Shown: positions 61,095-64,000 of the stretch, piece by piece
Layout of the letters: each line of letters opens with the position of its first letter
How positions within the stretch are numbered: the first letter of the stretch is position 1
Assembly: GCF_032268605.1 (NCBI RefSeq)
Contig: NZ_CP130318.1
Location: forward strand, 5,968,501-6,032,500
Direction: 5' to 3'
Length of the DNA: 64,000 nt
Origin: Paenibacillus aurantius
Lineage (GTDB): Bacteria > Bacillota > Bacilli > Paenibacillales > NBRC-103111
Notes under the pieces: generated by a model
What the model saw: only the letters and a program-made list of their open reading frames with translations
What the model was told of the DNA's origin: nothing
Databases searched by the model: none
Made by a program: the position numbers and the translations under genes

Positions 61095-62594
61095 ATGAAA
61101 ATAAAGCTTACCGCGCTGCTGATGCTCCTCCTCCTGCTGCTTCCGGCGCAGGTGTGGGCGGATTCGGCTTCAGATAATTTGAAGAAGGCCAACGGCTATG
61201 TGGAGAAGGCGGTGCAGTTTGCCGAGGCAGGCGATTTTACACGTTCGAAGGAGCAGTACGACCTGTTTAACCAGGATTGGTACACGTTCGAGGAAGGCAT
61301 CAAAGCCAAGTCCAAGGGCGCCTACCGATCGATCGAAGAAACCATGGGCGAGGTCCAGTATGCTTACGCCCAGAGCCCCGTCGTGAAGGAAACGGCCGTG
61401 GCCGCCCTGACCAAGCTGGCCGAAACCAACCGCACCTTTCTGTCCGGGGATTTCTCATCCTTTCAAGATCCGGCCGAATCCGGCGGAAAGACGACCATCG
61501 AGGATCTGGTCAAACGACTGGATCAAGCCCGGGACGCACTGGATCAAGGAGATATAGCGGCCGCCAAAGAATCCGTTCAAGCTTTCCGGAGCTCTTGGCT
61601 CGATATCGAAGGCATGGTGCTGACGCAATCCTCCAAAGTGTATGCCGACGCCGAACGGGATATGGTTTCCTCCTACGCCATGCTCACCGCCAACCCGCCG
61701 AAGGTCGACCAGGCCAAAAAGACCATCGAAACCATGCGGGATTACCTGGCGCCGCTTGCCGCCAAATCCAGCTACACGATGCTTGATGTCGTGACGATTC
61801 TGCTGCGGGAAGGGCTCGAGGCTCTGCTTGTCATTGTGGCGCTTCTCGGCTTCCTGACCAAATCCGGTCACGCGGATAAGCGCAAGTGGCTCTGGTCCGG
61901 CCTCGGAGCCGGGGTGCTCGTCAGCATCGTCATCGGCGTGGCCGTTCAGCTTCTTTTTGCCTCCGGTACCTTCGGCGACAACAACTTCATGATCGGCGGC
62001 TATACCGGTCTTTTCGCCGCGGTCATGCTCATTTACATGAGCTACTGGCTCCACAGCAAAGCAAGCCTCGCCAGCTGGAAACAGTATATCCACAGCAAAG
62101 GAACGAATGCCTTGGCGGCCGGCAGCCTATGGTCCATCGCCATTCTCGCTTTTCTGGCGGTATTTCGCGAAGGGACCGAGACCGTCCTCTTCTTCATCGG
62201 GATGGCTTCCTCCATCAGCACGGCGAGCCTGCTCGGAGGAATTGCGATCGGCGCCGCCCTGCTCAGCGTGATTGCCGCCCTCATCCTGAAGGCCGGCGTG
62301 CGGATTCCGATGCGTCCTTTTTTTCTCGTGTCGAGCGTGCTGGTGTTCTACCTGTGCTTCAAGTTTCTCGGCATGGGCATCCACGGGCTTCAGCTCGCGG
62401 AGGTGCTGCCGGCCAGCCATACGGAGGCGGTGCCTACGGTTGAGTTCCTGGGCTTGTACTCCACTTGGGAGAATCTGATCCCGCAAGCTCTTCTTCTGCT
62501 CGCCGCGGCCGGAGTCGTGATCTGGCAAAGGATTCTGGGGCAACGCCAGCAGATAGCCATAAATACCCATTACCCACCAAACGGAGGTCTTTAA
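61095..62594 (+). CDS. FTR1-family iron permease (EfeU-like) with extracytoplasmic helical repeats
   Basis: 499-residue protein. Signal peptide about 1-22. An outer region of about 200 residues holds two related helical units (about 25-110 and 135-225). Seven membrane helices follow, with the paired iron motifs LREGLEALL (first helix) and FREGTETVLFF. It imports iron, in Efe-type systems oxidised ferrous iron. A lipoprotein with the same helical unit is encoded 3 bp downstream. No EfeB peroxidase gene is within the window. A Fur box controls the operon. Confidence 0.92.
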   Translation: MKIKLTALLMLLLLLLPAQVWADSASDNLKKANGYVEKAVQFAEAGDFTRSKEQYDLFNQDWYTFEEGIKAKSKGAYRSIEETMGEVQYAYAQSPVVKETAVAALTKLAETNRTFLSGDFSSFQDPAESGGKTTIEDLVKRLDQARDALDQGDIAAAKESVQAFRSSWLDIEGMVLTQSSKVYADAERDMVSSYAMLTANPPKVDQAKKTIETMRDYLAPLAAKSSYTMLDVVTILLREGLEALLVIVALLGFLTKSGHADKRKWLWSGLGAGVLVSIVIGVAVQLLFASGTFGDNNFMIGGYTGLFAAVMLIYMSYWLHSKASLASWKQYIHSKGTNALAAGSLWSIAILAFLAVFREGTETVLFFIGMASSISTASLLGGIAIGAALLSVIAALILKAGVRIPMRPFFLVSSVLVFYLCFKFLGMGIHGLQLAEVLPASHTEAVPTVEFLGLYSTWENLIPQALLLLAAAGVVIWQRILGQRQQIAINTHYPPNGGL

Positions 62595-62597
62595 TCT

Positions 62598-62954
62598 ATG
62601 AAACTGGCAAAAGTATTCCTATCCCTGATGGCGGTCGTTCTCGTTCTGGCCGCCTGCTCGTCCAAATCCGGCTCCACGAAAGACGGAGCGAAGAAAATGC
62701 AGGATACCCTGGTGCAAATGCAGAAAAACGTAGACGCCGGCGATACGGCCCAAATCAAGAAGAACGCCGAGGAGCTGGAAGAAACGTGGGAAGGCTTTGA
62801 GGACGACGTGAAGAAGAATCAGGCCGATGTCTACGGTAAAGTCGAGGATCCACTCGGGGCTATCCAGACGGGAGCCAAGCAGAGCAAGCCGGATCCCGCT
62901 GTCATGAAGGATCAGATCACGAAGCTGAACGAGGCCTTGAAGCTGGTTAAGTAA
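62598..62954 (+). CDS. Small lipoprotein of the iron uptake operon
   Basis: 118-residue lipoprotein. Lipobox VLAACSS with Cys20, then one helical unit. The segment VDAGDTAQIKKNAEELEETW-GFEDDVKK aligns with AEAGDFTRSKEQYDLFNQDW-TFEEGIK in the outer part of the adjoining FTR1 protein, so the two share a domain. It may hand iron to the permease, a role EfeO/EfeM-like proteins play elsewhere. GGAGG precedes the ATG. Its stop is followed by TGCCTTCTGGTAAC, a faint resemblance to the start of R1. Confidence 0.85.
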   Translation: MKLAKVFLSLMAVVLVLAACSSKSGSTKDGAKKMQDTLVQMQKNVDAGDTAQIKKNAEELEETWEGFEDDVKKNQADVYGKVEDPLGAIQTGAKQSKPDPAVMKDQITKLNEALKLVK

Positions 62955-62997
62955 TGCCTTCTGGTAACGCCCGGACCCGATTTGGCGTCCGCCCATT

Positions 62998-63170
62998 TTT
63001 GTGATAGACTCTTCTGTGGTAGAATAGAAGCAGCCGCTCATTCCGGCCCGGCCGACGGGACAGACGGGCGCCAGCCCTTTTTGGATGTGATTGTTATGAA
63101 TCTAGCAGACCCATACTCACTTAATAAAAAACCAGAATCTCGACCTTACCCGGTCGAGGTTTTTTTGTTT
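62998..63170 (+). promoter_or_regulatory. Leader region of the CDF exporter gene
   Basis: A possible -10 (TAGAAT at about 63021) is followed by roughly 110 bases and then an intrinsic terminator placed before the coding region. That layout suggests transcription attenuation or a metal riboswitch. I could not match it to the yybP-ykoY or NiCo (czcD) consensus by eye. Confidence 0.4.
63139..63166 (+). terminator. Terminator hairpin within the 5' leader
   Basis: CTCGACC-TTACCC-GGTCGAG followed by GTTTTTTT, 40 bp before the CDF start. Confidence 0.85.
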
Positions 63171-63205
63171 CCCCTAAGCAAAAAACATGGCGGGAGGAAG
63201 AAAAA

Positions 63206-64000
63206 GTGACCACAGAAAACACAGAGGCCGCGAGCAGCCGGCAATCCGCTGCCGCGATTTGGATCAGCCTCATCAGCAACGTTGCCCTCACGGTGATCAA
63301 GCTCGCCGTAGGCGTTCTATTCAAGAGCCAGGTGCTCATCGCCGACGGCATTCATAATGCGGGGGACGTTATTGCAACGGGAGCCGCCCTCAGTTCCATG
63401 CGCGTCTCCAAAATCCCTCCCGATGAGGATCATCCCTACGGCCATGGCAAGGCCGAGAACGTCGGAGCCGGCGTCGTCGCCATTATCCTGGGCCTGGCCG
63501 CTCTATACATGGGCTACCACTCGGTGCTTGTGCTTTTTGAGCCTCCCCACGCCGCCTCGGTTACCGCCCTTATCGCTGCCTTCGTCTCCCTCGTCTGGAA
63601 GCAAGGGCTTTATGTGTATACGATGCGAATCGGCAAAGCCACGAACAGCAAAGGGCTTCAGGCTACCGCCTATGACCATTTGGCCGACGTCTATGCCTCC
63701 CTGGCCGCGGTCGTCGGAATCGGGCTGGCGCTTGTCGGGGATTACCTGAACATCTCTTTTCTCGCTTACGGGGATCCAGTGGCCGGAATCATCGTCGCCA
63801 TCCTGATTCTGAAGCTCGCCGTGCACATGGGCCGGGAAGCGGTGGATGTGCTCATGGAGAAAACCATTGACCTCGATCAGATCCGGAGCTACTCGGAGCT
63901 GACCCTGTCGATCCCGAGCGTGAAGCGGATTGACCGGATCCGGGCGCGGGAGCACGGGCATTATGTCATCATCGACCTCCGGGTAAGCGTGCCCGCGGAG
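63206..64000 (+). CDS. Cation diffusion facilitator metal exporter, partial
   Basis: First 265 residues of a CDF-family divalent metal:proton antiporter; the C-terminal domain is cut by the window edge. The metal site is seen as ADGIHNAGD in helix 2 and DHLADVYAS in helix 5, with the HPYGHGKAENVG loop. Six helices are present and the cytoplasmic ferredoxin-like domain begins near the end. It probably exports manganese, zinc, cobalt or iron. The start is GTG with GGGAGGAAG upstream. The leader carries a terminator, so metal-dependent read-through is possible. Confidence 0.9.
   Translation, partial: MTTENTEAASSRQSAAAIWISLISNVALTVIKLAVGVLFKSQVLIADGIHNAGDVIATGAALSSMRVSKIPPDEDHPYGHGKAENVGAGVVAIILGLAALYMGYHSVLVLFEPPHAASVTALIAAFVSLVWKQGLYVYTMRIGKATNSKGLQATAYDHLADVYASLAAVVGIGLALVGDYLNISFLAYGDPVAGIIVAILILKLAVHMGREAVDVLMEKTIDLDQIRSYSELTLSIPSVKRIDRIRAREHGHYVIIDLRVSVPAE

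Noticed and set aside
62952-62975. A further R1 copy at the lipoprotein stop (TAATGCCTTCTGGTAAC)
   Set aside because: Only about 17 bases match and no interior or inverted end follows.

Overview
This 64 kb window looks like chromosome from a spore-former-type Bacillota of the Paenibacillus kind. The base composition is fairly GC-rich, Shine-Dalgarno sites are strong (AGGAGG-like), TTG and GTG starts are frequent, and intrinsic terminators are clear. There are also lpl-type sugar ABC systems with a membrane-bound AraC sensor, a B. subtilis-like GntR operator, and homologues of Amj, KtrB, GlnK/GlnL and YflT. I see no rRNA, tRNA, CRISPR, phage or transposase gene. Genus assignment is inference from gene content.

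Layout, left to right. 0-1.4 kb: end of a CUT1 sugar ABC transporter (two permeases). 1.6-3.7 kb: a 56-residue membrane protein, an intergenic repeat array, a fatty acid hydroxylase-like protein and a DUF5519 protein. 3.7-5.7 kb: an MFS drug exporter with its TetR regulator. 5.9-10.1 kb: an Lgt-like protein, a Tes-like (tetraether/membrane-spanning lipid synthase family) radical SAM enzyme, a small membrane protein, the lipid II flippase Amj and an alpha/beta hydrolase. 10.3-18.7 kb: NagA, then a five-gene lpl-type carbohydrate uptake operon (binding lipoprotein, two permeases, AraC sensor-regulator, dehydrogenase). 19.5-23.2 kb: an ECF sigma/DUF4179 anti-sigma pair and small membrane proteins. 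23.3-31.4 kb: a GlnK/GlnL-type two-component system, a DUF2167 protein, and a dicarboxylate/glutamate symporter-aspartase-malic enzyme operon that should carry aspartate through fumarate and malate to pyruvate. 31.6-48.5 kb: mixed housekeeping genes (AAC(3)-type acetyltransferase, CcdC-like, acyltransferase-3, YflT stress protein, NagB, GH43 arabinanase, metalloprotease, sugar isomerase/epimerase, KtrB, lipase-like hydrolase, DUF3891, DUF72). 48.7-51.8 kb: an unusual three-gene operon. 52.4-57.2 kb: the gluconate operon gnd-gntR-gntP-gntK. 57.6-60.9 kb: DUF2339 membrane protein, a small partner and a repeat-rich kilobase. 61-64 kb: Fur-controlled FTR1 iron permease with a lipoprotein, then a CDF metal exporter cut by the window edge.

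Three things stand out. (1) The operon at 51.8-48.7 kb encodes a 2OG-Fe(II) (prolyl-hydroxylase-like) oxygenase, a membrane protein with a long Pro-Ser-Asp tandem repeat, and a protein resembling the pore-forming domain I of Cry delta-endotoxins; a hydroxylase modifying a proline-rich partner of a pore-former is a testable idea. (2) An Lgt-fold protein lacking the family's key histidine is translationally coupled to a Tes-like radical SAM enzyme, suggesting a membrane-lipid modification system. (3) The intergenic regions carry two repeat families. One (R1) is a MITE-like element of about 87 bp with GCCTTATCCG inverted ends, at least seven copies, which in three genes supplies the stop codon and in a fourth starts a few bases after it. 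The other (R2) is a roughly 51-bp tandem array of palindromic units with a TAGAGGAAC core.
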